64,000 nt of DNA from contig JARHVA010000348.1 in the NCBI GenBank assembly GCA_037957365.1, forward strand, positions 4,500,501-4,564,500. Direction: 5' to 3'. The notes beneath the pieces are model-generated. The model was not told where the DNA came from. It did not search any database and saw only the letters and a list, made by a program, of their open reading frames with translations. How positions within the stretch are numbered: the stretch's first letter is position 1; every line of letters starts with the position of its first letter. The stretch is from Torreya grandis. Its lineage: Eukaryota > Streptophyta > Pinopsida > Cupressales > Taxaceae. This document shows, in pieces, positions 11,638 through 22,479 of the stretch. The translations under genes were made by a program, and so were the position numbers.

Positions 11638-12202
11638 AGGAAGAGATTCCCCATTTTTATTTATCCTTGGTCATAGGAAATTTCTTGGTGCACAATTTCA
11701 TTATTGACAGTGGAGCAAGCACCTTGATAATGCCTAAATGCATAATAGATAAACTGGGACTCAAATATGAAGAGAGACTAAAGGAGTCCTGCAACTGGAT
11801 GGAACACAAGCAAAGATAGTTAGAGTGGTAAAAAGTTTGAGCTTGATGCTACACACCTACCTGATCTTCTCAATTTATCACGATGTGGTAGTGACGGATG
11901 TCCCTCCTTACTTTGCTATTTACTTGTCTAGGGATTTGACATCAAAAATAGGTAGCTACCTAACAACAAACTGGTCCTATATGGTTTTTAGAACCAAGTA
12001 TAGGACTAAAGTAAAGATTGAATTGGAGCCAGTCCACATAGATCATTTGGAACCATACTCACTCAAGGCAGTAAATGTCAGCTATGCCATTATTGACCAA
12101 GAAGCATTCCAAGTGGATCAATCTCCATCCTCTGCCCTTGAAGGAGTTATTGACCTGCTCTTAGATGAATTAGGAAGTGACAACTTTGAGCATGATCCTT
12201 AA
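11638..12202 (+). pseudogene. pol: Element C aspartic protease remnant and linker
   Basis: HFYLSLVIGNFLVHNFIIDSG is followed by AS and a hydrophobic stretch (TLIMPKCIIDKLGL). The IDSGAS catalytic triad, at about 11701-11718, is intact. The protease would cut the polyprotein. A stop at 11817-11819 and a frameshift separate the first half from the second (11825-12202), which reads VVTDVPPYFAIYLSRDLTSK and an acidic linker (LLLDELGSDNFEHD). It lies immediately before the archaeal-type RNase H. Confidence 0.75.
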
Positions 12203-12706
12203 AAGTTCATAGAAGAGGCAGGCCTTGGGATTTATTGCATGCACGAAGAGGGTACTTTTATACCAAATTTGATGAAAGCAAGCCAAGAAAGCTCAGGTTT
12301 ATGGCAATTGTTCTTTGATGGCTAAAAAAGTAAGTTGGGAGCTGGTGGTGGAGTGGTGCTAGTTTCTCCATCAAAGGAGAAATACTTTTTGACTTTCAAG
12401 TTTTAATTTTCTTACACAAGCAATGTTGCAGAGTACGAATCCCTCATCCATGGTTTGGAGTGGGTGAGGAAAAGAGGAATCAAAGAGCTGTAGATTTTTG
12501 GTGATATTGAGTTGATTGTGAATCAGGTTAGGGTCCAAAATCTGACAAAGAATTCTTTGCTTAAGTCCTACAAACATAGGGTATGGGACTTAGTGGAGAG
12601 TTTCCTTGCTTGCAATGTTACCTCCATTCCTAGAGATCAGAACAAGCAAGTAGATAGGCTAGCAATAGTTGGTGCCCAGTTTGATATCCCTAAGGAGATA
12701 GGCTGA
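12203..12706 (+). pseudogene. pol: Element C archaeal-type RNase H, upstream of RT
   Basis: This is a second RNase H distinct from the Ty3-type one at 14041. Motifs in order: WQLFFDG (Asp codon 12317-12319), GAGGGVVLVSPS, VAEYESLIHGLE (Glu at 12431-12433), GDIELIVNQV (Asp at 12503-12505), SIPRDQNKQVDRLA (Asp at 12653-12655). All four DEDD catalytic positions are still encoded, although stops interrupt the frame (after FFDG, at FKF-stop-FS and near 12491). The same arrangement is present in element D. Dual RNase H is established for plant Tat elements; in the well-known Ogre/Retand type the archaeal-type domain follows the Ty3 one, while here it precedes RT. Confidence 0.8.
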
Positions 12707-14040
12707 GACTATAGTCCATGCTATTTGAAGGTAGTAATCTGGCCCTCTATACCTAACAACATCACTAACTGGCAGGTGTTTGACAGTGACTAGCAAATAG
12801 CACTCTTCTTGCAAGAAGAAGCTGAGTTTGCTGTTAAAAACAAGGCTAAGCTACAATAATAATATGGCAGCCAAATTGTTCAGCTGAAGAACAATAAACT
12901 TCCAAAAGGCTTGGTCACTCTCGAGAGTATCTTCAATGAAGATGACTAGTTGAAAAGTGATAAGTCAAGCATCACAATGAAGGAGGAGAACTATGAGAAG
13001 GTTGAAATATTCAAGAATAAGTTGCTTCCACTTGGGATAGTGTGCATGGACCATGAAAAGCAGGCCTTCACCTTGTTGTGCCAAGAGTTTGCTGATGTCT
13101 TCACCTAGGAGTATAATGATTTGAAGGGTTTCAACCCAAGTTTGGCTCAACATACCATTAAGCTAGAGGAAGGCACCAAGTCAATCAAGTAAAAGCAAGG
13201 GCTTATCAACCCAAAGATTGAGCCTCTCATGTGGAAGGAACTCATCAAGTTGATTGAGTCCAAGATAATATTTCCAATCAAACACTCTTCTTGGTTGGCC
13301 AATCTTGTTTCTATCTAGAAAAAGAATGGGGAGATCAGATTATGTGTAGATTTCAAAGACCTCAATAGAGTCTCTTTGAAAGACCATTATCCTCTCCCAA
13401 GCATAGATCAGCTCCTTCAAATGGTGACAAGCAACGAGCATTTCTCTCTCCTGGATGGGTACTCAGGATATAATCAGATTTTGGTGCAAGACTATGACCA
13501 GTACAAGACATCGTTCACTAACAAATGGGAGACGTTTGCTTATAGAAAATTCCATTTAGACTATCCAATGTTGGTGCCACTTTTCAGCGAGCCATGGACA
13601 TGGCCTTTTAGGGATTGATAAATAACATTGTGCTGGTGTACCTTGATGATGTGATAGTTTTCTCTAAGGAGGTGGGCCAACACATGAAACACTTCAGACA
13701 AATCTTTGAGAGGTGTAGAGAGTTTGGTATCTCTCTCAACCCAAAGAAATGTGTGTTTATTGTCCATGAGATTAAACTCCTTGGCCACGTTATTTCCAAA
13801 GAAGGCTTGACCATTGACCCAGAGAGAGTTTGCTCCATCTTGGAGTTGTCCTTGTTTAAACATAAGAAAATCCTGTAGAGCTTCTTCAGCAAAATAAATT
13901 TCATCTGGATATTTATTGTGAATTTTGTGGAGGTAGTCAAGCCATTGACCTCTATGTTGAAGAAAGATGAGAAGTTTGCATGGATAGTGCAAAGGATGGA
14001 TAACTTTCAAGAGATCAAGCAAGTTATCGCCTAGGCTCCT
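12707..14040 (+). pseudogene. pol: Element C reverse transcriptase remnant
   Basis: A linker (QEFADVFT then EYNDLKGFNPSLAQH, about 13080-13160) leads into RT: IRLCVDFKDLNRVSLKDHYP, FSLLDGYSGYNQILVQDYDQ, a frameshift near 13555, then AFRGLINNIVLVYLDDVIVF with the catalytic YLDD intact, followed by ISLNPKKCVFIVHE and ISKEGLTIDPERV. TAA near 13190 (CAG in B), TAG near 13318 (TGA in B) and TAG near 13876 (CAG in B) show independent decay of the two copies. RT copies the element RNA into DNA. Confidence 0.88.
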
Positions 14041-14520
14041 ACCTTGATCAATCCTGACTTCACCAAGAATTTCAACCTCTACACCTTCAAAAATGAAGAG
14101 GTAATCTCCGCCATGCTTACGCAAGAAAATGGTGATAACCTTGAGCAACCACTTGCATTTTTTAGCCAAGGCCTAGAGGGTTTTGAGGTCAGGTATACAT
14201 ATGTGGAGAAGCAAGTCCTTGCAGTCATACAAAGCTTGAAGAAATTTAGACATATGCTATCCAACAACAAGATTCACCTCATGGTCCCACATTCCAGCAT
14301 CAAAGATTTCTTGACCAACCGTGATCTGAATGAAAAGAGAGCAGGATAGATCACTAAAGTAATTGAGTATGACATGGATGTCAAGATCACCAAGCTAGTA
14401 AGAGGAAAAGGCCTGTGTGAACACCTTGTTGCAAACCTTAAATAATAAAAAGAGGATAGTTTTCTAATTCATGATGCAACTATAGTAAAAGAATCAATTG
14501 TTATGAAGGATTAGACATCA
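14041..14520 (+). pseudogene. pol: Element C Ty3-type RNase H remnant
   Basis: The frame at 14044-14349 is uninterrupted: FTKNFNLYTFKNEEVISAML, LAFFSQGLEGFEVRYTYVEK, LAVIQSLKKFRHMLSNN. This is the usual RNase H directly after RT in Ty3/gypsy pol; its N-terminal catalytic area is degenerate, as in many Tat-type elements. A stop at 14347-14349 and further stops follow before the integrase. Confidence 0.8.
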
Positions 14521-15757
14521 GACTTGAGGAGTTTCCTTCTCACTAGTGAGTGCCTGCAGGGCCTTAATAGGACCAAGAGGAGATATTTCAGACTCCAATC
14601 TCTCCCTTATGTCTTGATTGATGGAGTGTTATTCAAAAGGGATATCTCAAGGGTGATTTTAAGGTGCATAGACCCAAGTCAGGCTGACAAGGTACTATTC
14701 AAGTTCCATGATGGGCCAGTTGGTGGTCACTTTGCTCCTAGGCAGACATCTACAAGAATAATGAGAGTTGGTTACTTCTAGCCTACTCTTCAGAGACACT
14801 CATGCCTAGATACGAAAGTGCCAGAAGTGTGCACTCTTTGATGGGAAGCAATAGTTGGCTGCCATGCCTTTATAGCCTATTCAGGTGGAGCAGCCATTCA
14901 TGCAATGGGGCCTTGACTTTATAGGGATGATTAACCCTCCCTCTAGTGCTGGACACAAGTGGGTCCTGACTACCATAGACTACTTCACAAGATGGGTAAA
15001 GGCTTTCACTTTGAAAGAAGCCAATGAAAGTGTAGTCCTGGATTTTTATGAGGACCTGGTGGTAAGGTTTGGGGTTTTAGCTACCATCATCTCAGATAAT
15101 GCTATAACTTTTTTGGGAACTAAAATGAGTAAATGGGCATTGAGATATGGTATCTATCTTAGCACTTCATCCAACTACTACCCATAGGGGAATGGATTGG
15201 CTAAGTCCACCAATAAGAATCTGATCAGGATTATCAAGAGGATAATGGAGGAGTATCAGAGGACTTGGCATGCCAAATTGAAAATAGCCCTGTGGGTAGA
15301 CAGGGTCACTCTAAAGAGAGCAATTGGTAATTCACCATACACACTCATGTATGGAAGGGAAGCTAGGCTTCCTATTTCACTTGAGTTGCTAGCCTTGGAC
15401 CTTACTCACCAGCTATAATTAGAAGAAGGCAATAGCATGGAGGTTAGGCTATGCAAGCTAATGAAGCTTCAAGAGACAAGGGACCAGGCTATGGCTTCTA
15501 TGACCAGCCGCCAACAACAGATAAATAAATACTTTGACAAGAGATATTCATCAAAAGGTTTCTCTAAAGGAGACATCATCTTGAAATGGGATGCAAATCG
15601 AGCTAATCCTGAAAAGCACATGAAGTTTGATGCCCTATGGAGTGGTCCATACATCATCACTTAGTGCAAACAGCACAATGCATTCTAACTCTCCAGGTTA
15701 GATGGTGAAGGACTGTATATCCCAATAAATGGGATATATCTTAAGCATTATCACTGA
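14521..15757 (+). pseudogene. pol: Element C integrase remnant
   Basis: H2C2 finger (FHDGPVGGH about 14705, CQKCALF about 14820), core with WGLDFIG (first Asp), IISDNAITF (second Asp) and GLAKSTNKN, where the expected catalytic Glu is Lys. The conserved RAIGNSPYTLMYGREARLPI and the C-terminal ILKWDANRANPEKHMKF follow, with a stop at 15755-15757. TAG at 14779-14781 is shared with element B. There is no chromodomain, in contrast with element E. Confidence 0.87.
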
Positions 15758-15866
15758 GCTCTTATCCCATCATGTATATATTTTACTTGTTTTTCCCTAT
15801 TTTTCCTAAGTGCTTCTACACATGTTAGTAGTTTTCTTAGTCTTGTGTGTATTTTTGTTTCCTTTT

Positions 15867-15878
15867 GGGGGTAAAAAC
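15867..15878 (+). other. Polypurine tract of element C
   Basis: GGGGGTAAAAAC, four bases before the 3' LTR, is identical to the tract at 7509-7520. It marks the start of plus-strand DNA synthesis. Confidence 0.6.
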
Positions 15879-16622
15879 TTCATGATTGATTCTTGGATAT
15901 CACAAGGCTATTACTGACTCTTTCAAAGCTGCATCTTGACTCCATGCCCAATGGACTTTGAGGCTACTAGTTTCTAAGCATAGTAGGCATGCTTCCCCTG
16001 GGAATCACCATTTTGTTGACCATTTTGGCCCTGCAGAACAAAATCGATCTCTTTCTTCCCCTGTCATTCTGAGCCAATTCAATTTATGGTTTGCACAAGT
16101 ATTTTAGTAAAAGGAGGAACTAATTCAATCAGGTGGTTCAATTGTTTGGTTCAATCAAAAATTTCAAAGGGGGTCTTGCAAATCTCGAAGGACAAGTGCC
16201 CTTGCAGAGGGCAGTCAGGCACAAACTAGACTTTTCAAGCAGGCTGTAGAGGGCAGTTCCAGACATAAAAGTACCCTTGCAAAGGAATCAAAGACAAGGC
16301 AAAAGGGCAGAGTTTTCCTTTGAAAAAGGGATAAGGCAAAGATAGAAGAAAAGGCTAAGGTTGAATTTCTTCAGACAAATGTCTGAAGGAATTCCTTCAG
16401 GCATTTTGTCTGAACAAATCCTTCGAAAGAAAATCCTACAGCAATAAAAGACAAGGAAAAACCTTTAGACAAAAGTCTGAAGGAATTCCTAACTTTTTGT
16501 CTGAATAAATTCGCCTGACAAAAAGTCAAAGATAGAAAGTCCGAAGGGAGAAACTCGAAGGAATTCACCCAAGGAAAAGCCCGATTGAAAAAGGCAAGCA
16601 GAAAAAAACATGAAGGAAACAT

Positions 16623-16676
16623 ATCCTTCGGACAAAATGTCTAAAGGAATTCCTTCAGACATTTTGTCCGAAGGAT
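16623..16676. repeat. 54-bp near-perfect palindrome in LTR C
   Basis: The stretch reads ATCCTTCGGACAAAATGTCT, then AAAGGAATTCCTTC, then its complement to GTCCGAAGGAT. Only one position pair fails to match. The other LTR has a shortened form near 8247 (GGACATTTTATCCAAAGGAT). Related GGAATTCCTTC/GACATTT modules occur at 16368-16400 and in LTR D near 53565-53600 and 53640-53700. Confidence 0.75.
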
Positions 16677-17402
16677 GTGACTACCAAAAGGAGCCTGAAG
16701 GGACACCTTCCCTTCGAGAGAGTTAAAAGACAAAGGCCTGAACAAAAGAAAAAGGGCCGAAGGAAAAAAGGTCAAAGGAAAGAAAGCCGAAGAAATTACC
16801 AAAGGGGATAATGTCCTCGAATATGTCAAATTCAAGCCAGTGAAATAACCGTTGGTCTTTAAATGAAAGGCACAAACCCGAAGGAATTTAAAGGCTTAAA
16901 GCCAAAAGGAAGAGACCGCTGAGAAGGGAACCCAAAAAGCCAAAGAATTAGCGAAAGATAGCCCCTAAAGGATGAAGGATCCAAAAAAGACAAAGCCAGG
17001 AAGAGATAAAAGAGCCAAGTGCAGAAATGGACAAAATAGTCCAAGTGGCAAAGGAAGGTGTCAATTCAAGAGTTACTCTAGCGGTTGACACAGTATCTGC
17101 CAAGTAAACATCAAGGGGCGCAAATAGTGAATGGTGTGACCCATTTTTCTTCACTTTACATTGATGAGTAGACAAACCGCATGAATGCCTTGAAGGAGTG
17201 GTCTTGTTTATAGATAGACAGCGTGGCCTATGTTTTCATGCATGACATTTAATGTATTTAAAACACCTAAAGTCATAATCAGAGCTAACACAGCATTCTC
17301 TTTCAGTGGCTTCCTCTTCCCAATGCTCCCAGCACATGTAGGCCACTTTTCAAAGGGCCCCAAAGTCTTTTCATGAAGGGGTGCTTTTGTTTTCTTCTTC
17401 TC

Positions 17403-17412
17403 TATATATATT
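17403..17412 (+). promoter_or_regulatory. TATA box of the C 3' LTR
   Basis: CTCTATATATATTGTAAC is conserved with 9039-9048 in the other LTR. Confidence 0.55.
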
Positions 17413-18087
17413 GTAACTTCTCATTTGAGAAGGAATTTCTCATATTGTAAGGCGAAGCCCTGCCAATTTTCACCTAGAATCAATAGAATACGCATTTTTA
17501 CCTCTATTTTGGTTGGATATATCTCTGAGTGTGTCTGAGTGTTAGCCATGTGTTCAGTCATTTCTTTCCTAATGCTTTCACAGGCTTGATACCAACACAC
17601 TTGGTATAGACAGAGCTCCATTCCTGCAGATAACAAGAAGCATTATATCTGGAGCGCAGAGGCAGAAGAAGGTTATCAGACAGTGTGCTTTTCCTACAGT
17701 GCCTATGGTAAGTTCATTTTTTGTGTGTTTCCATTAAAACCTCCCTGTTAAGTTCCCTACAGTCTGGTCTTTTTACCAGTTAAAGTGTATGTATGTGTTC
17801 TTATGGTTCAAAGTGTGAGTATGAGTAGATCAAACTTGTTTGGTGCATCACCAGCTTAGGTTAGGTTCTATTTTTTTAGTAATCCTTCTCCCTTTTCAAC
17901 CCCCCCATTATATATATGTATCAGCACTATTACTAGAATAACTCAAAGATGCATCAAAGGGAGCTAGCCCTTATCTAAAGACTCTCCCCTCAATTTTTCC
18001 AGACCCACAAGCAAGAGAAGAGTTTCTATTTTGCCATGTGGAAGACAGGAGCTCAGCGTCCTGTCAAGGGTGCAATCCACAGCATCA

Positions 18088-19040
18088 ATAGTTCCTTTCC
18101 TTTATGTAACAAGATGGATAATAGTGTGAACATTATGTACATTATGTATAACGGTCTACTATATAATAGTAATACACTTTGCTTGTCTTGTTATGATAAT
18201 GGGATGTCTATTGGTTCATTGCTTCCTTTCTTTTATGTACCAGGATTGATCATTTTAGTTTTTATGTGAAGGCTAGTAGTATCCCCAATACTTAATATAA
18301 TGCTTAGTGTTGATAATGAATAACAATAGACCATTATATAGATTGATGGTTCATTTTTTCCTTTCCTTTATGTAACAAGACAGACAATAGTGTGAATAGA
18401 CCAATAATAGACCATTATACATATTGATGGTTCATTGCTTTCTTTTATTGATATAACAAGATAAACAAAAGTGTAAATAGACTAGGGGTCAAAATTCCAA
18501 ACATTCAAATTCATTTATAGTATAAATCTATAATACAAAGGTATATAATTTAAATTCCTTTCTATGTAGCATATTTGAGAATGATATACATAATGTAAAG
18601 ATTATTATACAAAAAATGAATATATATACAAGCAATGAATATATAAAGATTATATTTTTGAAAAAAATTGAATACTTAATATATATACCATTACAAAGAA
18701 TGTAAAGCTTGTGAGTTTTCCCTTACCTCCAAGAAAGTGGATAAATGTCCTTGCAGCTTTGATGGTGTAGCTACATAAAATTATAGTGTGACTGTATACT
18801 GAGAGGAAATGCTTGAATGAGGAAATCCATATGGTATCTTAAGGAGGGAGTCAAGGTGTCTATGTCATGATCACTTTCTTATTACTATTCTACTTTATAA
18901 TGATGCATTTTCATGGGCACATGCACACTAAGCCTTTGAACATGAATGTAAAATAATATACCACACATTAGGGTTCATGAACCCCCATTACATTTCATTA
19001 TGAGCCATACACACATGGAACTTGTAGATGGTAATGAAGT
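18088..19040 (+). repeat. Left inverted arm of candidate element F
   Basis: This arm is the reverse complement of 26315-27530. The best stretch is 18690-18760 (ATTACAAAGAATGTAAAGCT, CCTCCAAGAAAGTGGATAAA) against 26605-26700; homology continues to about 19030 (CCATTACATTTCATTATGAG). The outer part, 18088-18480, consists of imperfect repeats containing TGATGGTTCATT, CCTTTATGTAACAAGA and ATAGACCATTATA. The outer end is missing because LTR C abuts it. I see no terminal motif that would name the transposon superfamily. Confidence 0.6.
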
Positions 19041-19372
19041 TGTGAAGTTGAACCCTGGTAGATGGTAGATGATGGACAAAGTAAGTAACAGGGATACATA
19101 GGTCAACTATAATTGTGGTCATCCATGTTGATCATTTAATGCTCATAAATTATTTGGGTTTGATAATGGAGGATATAAGAATTTATCCTCTATTATGAGT
19201 CCCCTTTGGCTACTTTATCTATTGATGTTATTAAGGGCACAAAATTCAAAAATCATGATTTAATATTTCATTTATCATCAATTTCATTAGCCCATTAGCC
19301 CTTTATTTATGGGACCCAATTATTACATCCTTGATTTTGAGCTCATGTTGAACATACTAATTAATTATGCTC

Positions 19373-19470
19373 ATAATTGAGGATGTAAGAAGTGAGTCCC
19401 TCCCTTTTATTCATTTTGTTAGCCCATTAGCCCTCTGATGATGGCCCCAATTTTTACATCCTCAATTGTA
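19373..19470. repeat. Short MITE-like foldback
   Basis: Terminal arms AATTGAGGATGTAAGAA and TTTTTACATCCTCAATT face each other around a 60-bp core containing TTAGCCCATTAGCCC. A related, more degraded arm pair occupies about 19165-19345. It is too short to encode anything and has the form of a non-autonomous DNA transposon or foldback. Confidence 0.55.
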
Positions 19471-20156
19471 GGCATAACTAGGAGGCACATTCAATGATTA
19501 ATCCAAAATGCACCAAGGCAAAGTGATGGAAAAGTGGGATGTGACCAGTTAGGGGTCAACATCTAGCATGGAAGTCCATGTCAAATGCAAGCACTTTAAC
19601 TAGCCAATGTGTTTTCATTTTTGGTTGATGTGTCTATGGGGATTACTAAATCAGTGAATGTTCAACACTCTTGGTTGGGTTAATATCTGTTAACAACACA
19701 TTAATTCAAATAATAAAGATTAAGGTAAATGCTAATTAAAAAATAAATGTTAATATTTGTTGAATGCTGACTTGTTACTTGCGTACCTTTCCCCTATTCA
19801 AAGTCTACACCAATGCTCATTTGCCATTACACCATTCCTTGTATACATATACAAGAATTCATAAGCCAATATTGTAAATGATAAGCAAACACACCAACTA
19901 ATTAAGGTGCTTACATTCATCATATAATTCCACATTGGATGTTGACCTATGGCTTGTCATATCCTGTTTCTTCGTCACCTTGCCCTAGTGTATTTTGGCC
20001 TAAGCATTGAATGTACATGTTGGTTAGGCTCAAAATCCTTAAGGGAACACCTTAACTAGAAGTAACAATCACATTTATAGCTAACGTGTCTATGAAACCC
20101 ACCAAATTGGTCAAAGTCTAGTGCTCACTTTGAGTCTAACATCTGTTAACAACACG

Positions 20157-20232
20157 TTAAGGCAAATAATAATAGTTAAGGCAAATGATAGTGATTAAGT
20201 CAAATGAAAGCAATTAAGCCAAATGTTAGGGG
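20157..20232 (+). repeat. 19-bp tandem array, about four copies
   Basis: Units of TTAAGGCAAATGATAGTGA-like sequence start at 20157, 20176, 20195 and 20214. They are the reverse complement of the array at 32161-32273. A degraded version lies at about 19700-19750. Confidence 0.6.
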
Positions 20233-20277
20233 TGAAGGATAATTAAATGTAAGAATGTACCAGATAGTTATGCTTAA

Positions 20278-20650
20278 AATTAAGGATGTAATAAGTGGGA
20301 CCCATCATTAGATGGCTAATGGGCCAATGGAATGGATGGAGGGGGGAGGGTAGATAGAGTATCTAACATACACATGGATTTCAACTATAAGTGTGGCCTC
20401 CATGGTATGATGGATACTTTGAGGTTAGATGGAGAATCCAATAGGCACATGGAGGTTAATTATCAACATGACCTTCATGTGCTTGGTGGATACTCTAAGG
20501 GTAGATGAAGTATACAACATGCGCATAGAGGTCAACTATTAACTTGACCTTCATGTGTCTATTAGATACTCTGAGGGTCCCTCCCCTCTGTCTATTTCAT
20601 TAGCCTATTAGCCCTTCGATAATTGGCCCCACTTCTTACATCCTCGATTA
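20278..20650. repeat. MITE-like element with terminal inverted repeats
   Basis: The left arm (AATTAAGGATGTAATAAGTG, ATGGCTAATGGGCCAATGG) is complementary to the right arm (TTAGCCTATTAGCCCTTCG, CCCCACTTCTTACATCCTCG) over about 75 bases. Same arm family as 19373-19470. The core is a three-copy 76-bp tandem repeat. I cannot define the target-site duplication securely. Confidence 0.6.
20357..20583. repeat. 76-bp tandem repeat, three copies
   Basis: Units start at 20357, 20432 and 20508. Each contains a form of CACATGGAGGTCAACTAT, TGACCTTCATGTG and GGATACTCTGAGGGTAGATG. The array fills the core of the MITE-like element. Confidence 0.65.
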
Positions 20651-22479
20651 CCCTCATGCCTTTACCCTATTCCATTTATCATTTTATATTACCCTATTCC
20701 TTTTCAACCCCTACATGATCTCATGTGCTCATTACCTGATTTTGTAAGCATGCATTACATTCATAGGAACATCCAAGAGGAGGCATTTACTATGTTGGTT
20801 GGTTACCTATAATGAATTGATTTGTCTACATTATTGAACCTTGAATCTCAATTTGCATAGTATCAGTTTAGCATCTAAGAAGGGCAAAACCTTAACATTT
20901 ATGGATGGGGAAGAAATGAAATGTAAAACATGTTTTTTAAAGTAATATGTTCATCATGGACATCATTGTATATTTTTGCACTAAAATTGATAGTCAATCT
21001 TAATCTAAATATTATTGTTATTCTTTTGACAACTAAATATATTATGTCATGTACTAATGTCATGTTTTGGGATCGTTCAACGTAACCTATAATGGTATAC
21101 ATAGTGGTGGTGGAGGTGATAGTGTGATATTTAAATTTTTTTTCCATTTTACCATCATAATTTACTTTTAACCCTATTTTTTACTATCATATGGGATATT
21201 TTCTTCTTGCTTCGATACAATGATTGAAAAAGTTTGATATCTTGATTATTTACCTCATAATTTTTCAAGTTGTGTGAGGAAGAGTAAATAACATTATCAA
21301 TCACTATATACGAATGTGCTCACTCCTCATACACTCCCTCTCAATTGGATTTTCATGCCTTACTTCTCTGACCATGGTAGATGAAATGAAGAAGAACACT
21401 GCAACTCCAAGTAAGTATGTTTTATTTTACCATTTATTTTAATTGATCGATCATGATATAAAGTGTTCACAATAGGGTTAAAAAAAATTTAATGTATAAA
21501 TTAGACATATAATGCACTACACTTTTATCATACATAAATTGGACATATAAATTGTTCACATAATATGGATAATGCACTGCACTTATATTCCTTCCATAAG
21601 TAGAAAATGCATATAAACAATTGTTGTTTGGTTTACTTCTCTATACATGAGTGTATGCCTTTGTTATTCTTAAAATTACCTTGTCATTAGTATAATGTGC
21701 TCTAATATTATGTCCATGAAATGGTGTGTATGTTATCTTATTAGTGGATTCTATGATTGTTTGTAACCCAAAACATAAATGTTATCCTTTCAAGAGCCTT
21801 CACTCATTGGCAACAGAATTATCTCCAATAAAGTTACATGGCAAAACTAAATGAGGAACGAAGAAATTGTATAGCTTTGGATAATTGTCTAATGGAGTAG
21901 AAGAGATGCCAAGCCAAATAATTAAAGACACATTGCCTAAACTAAATGACACTGATTTGGTAATATGAAAACATTGTTTGGTGTTAGGTTGCTTTATTTA
22001 ATTATTTAAGTGATTATACGTTATACGCAATGCTAACCATTTGTCATTTTTGATTTGAACTTGGATATAGATAACCCTTGGTGGTTTGCAGCCAACACAA
22101 GATGTTAATGTTGTTAAACTTGGACCTTAGTCTCCCCCAATTGAAAATGTTAATTCGATGAATTAATTGTATTCAATTTTTAACCATTTTATTCTTGTGA
22201 TCAATCATGATTTCAAATTTTAACTAGTTTAGCATTTTAATACAAAATGTGGAGTGTGACAAACATGTTGAACCTAGGAGAAACTTCCCTAAGTTCCTTC
22301 AACAACATTAGCAAAAAAGGGAACAATCAAGGAAGGTGGTAAGTTTTTATTATTTTGTTATATCTAAATGTCTATATTATTTTATTCAATTATAAATTAT
22401 CATTATAACTAGTGCATTACTTTTATAGCATAATAATGGTAGGGAGAACAGATGCATTGATCCCATTCATAGGAAGAGC
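20651..22479 (+). other. F interior, left part: AT-rich with exon-like fragments
   Basis: There is no long open frame. An ATG at 21371 opens MVDEMKKNTATPS and runs into GTAAGTATG, a consensus plant 5' splice site. Short coding-like pieces at 21790-21960 (WQNYLQ-like context, LNEERRNCIALDNCL) and 22270-22335 (NLGETSLSSFNNI region, ending at GGTAAGTTTTT) are also followed or preceded by splice-like signals. This would fit a decayed intron-bearing transposase gene, but I recognise no domain. Confidence 0.3.

Larger units (their letters stand above)
15883..18087 (+). repeat. 3' LTR of element C
   Basis: 2.2-kb repeat from TGATTGATTC to GCATCA, homologous over its length with 7525-9720. Differences include extra palindromic modules here (around 16464-16490 and 16623-16676) and loss of a segment of about 65 bases equivalent to 8297-8360. 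The right end is followed directly by a unit of the subterminal repeat of F (TTCCTTTCCTTTATGTAACA), which suggests the B/C block inserted into that array. Confidence 0.82.

Noticed and set aside
13561..14169. 202-codon open frame on the minus strand
   Set aside because: It is the antisense of the element C RT and RNase H, whose plus-strand motifs (YLDD, FFSQGLEGFEVRY) are unmistakable. The same antisense frame appears over element B.
9721..18087. An env-like extra gene after integrase in element C
   Set aside because: Integrase ends at 15757 and the LTR starts at 15883, leaving only 125 bases; no room for an additional frame.
18036..18269. 77-codon open frame at the LTR C / F boundary
   Set aside because: It crosses the end of the LTR at 18087 into a tandem repeat unit and shows no protein-like composition.
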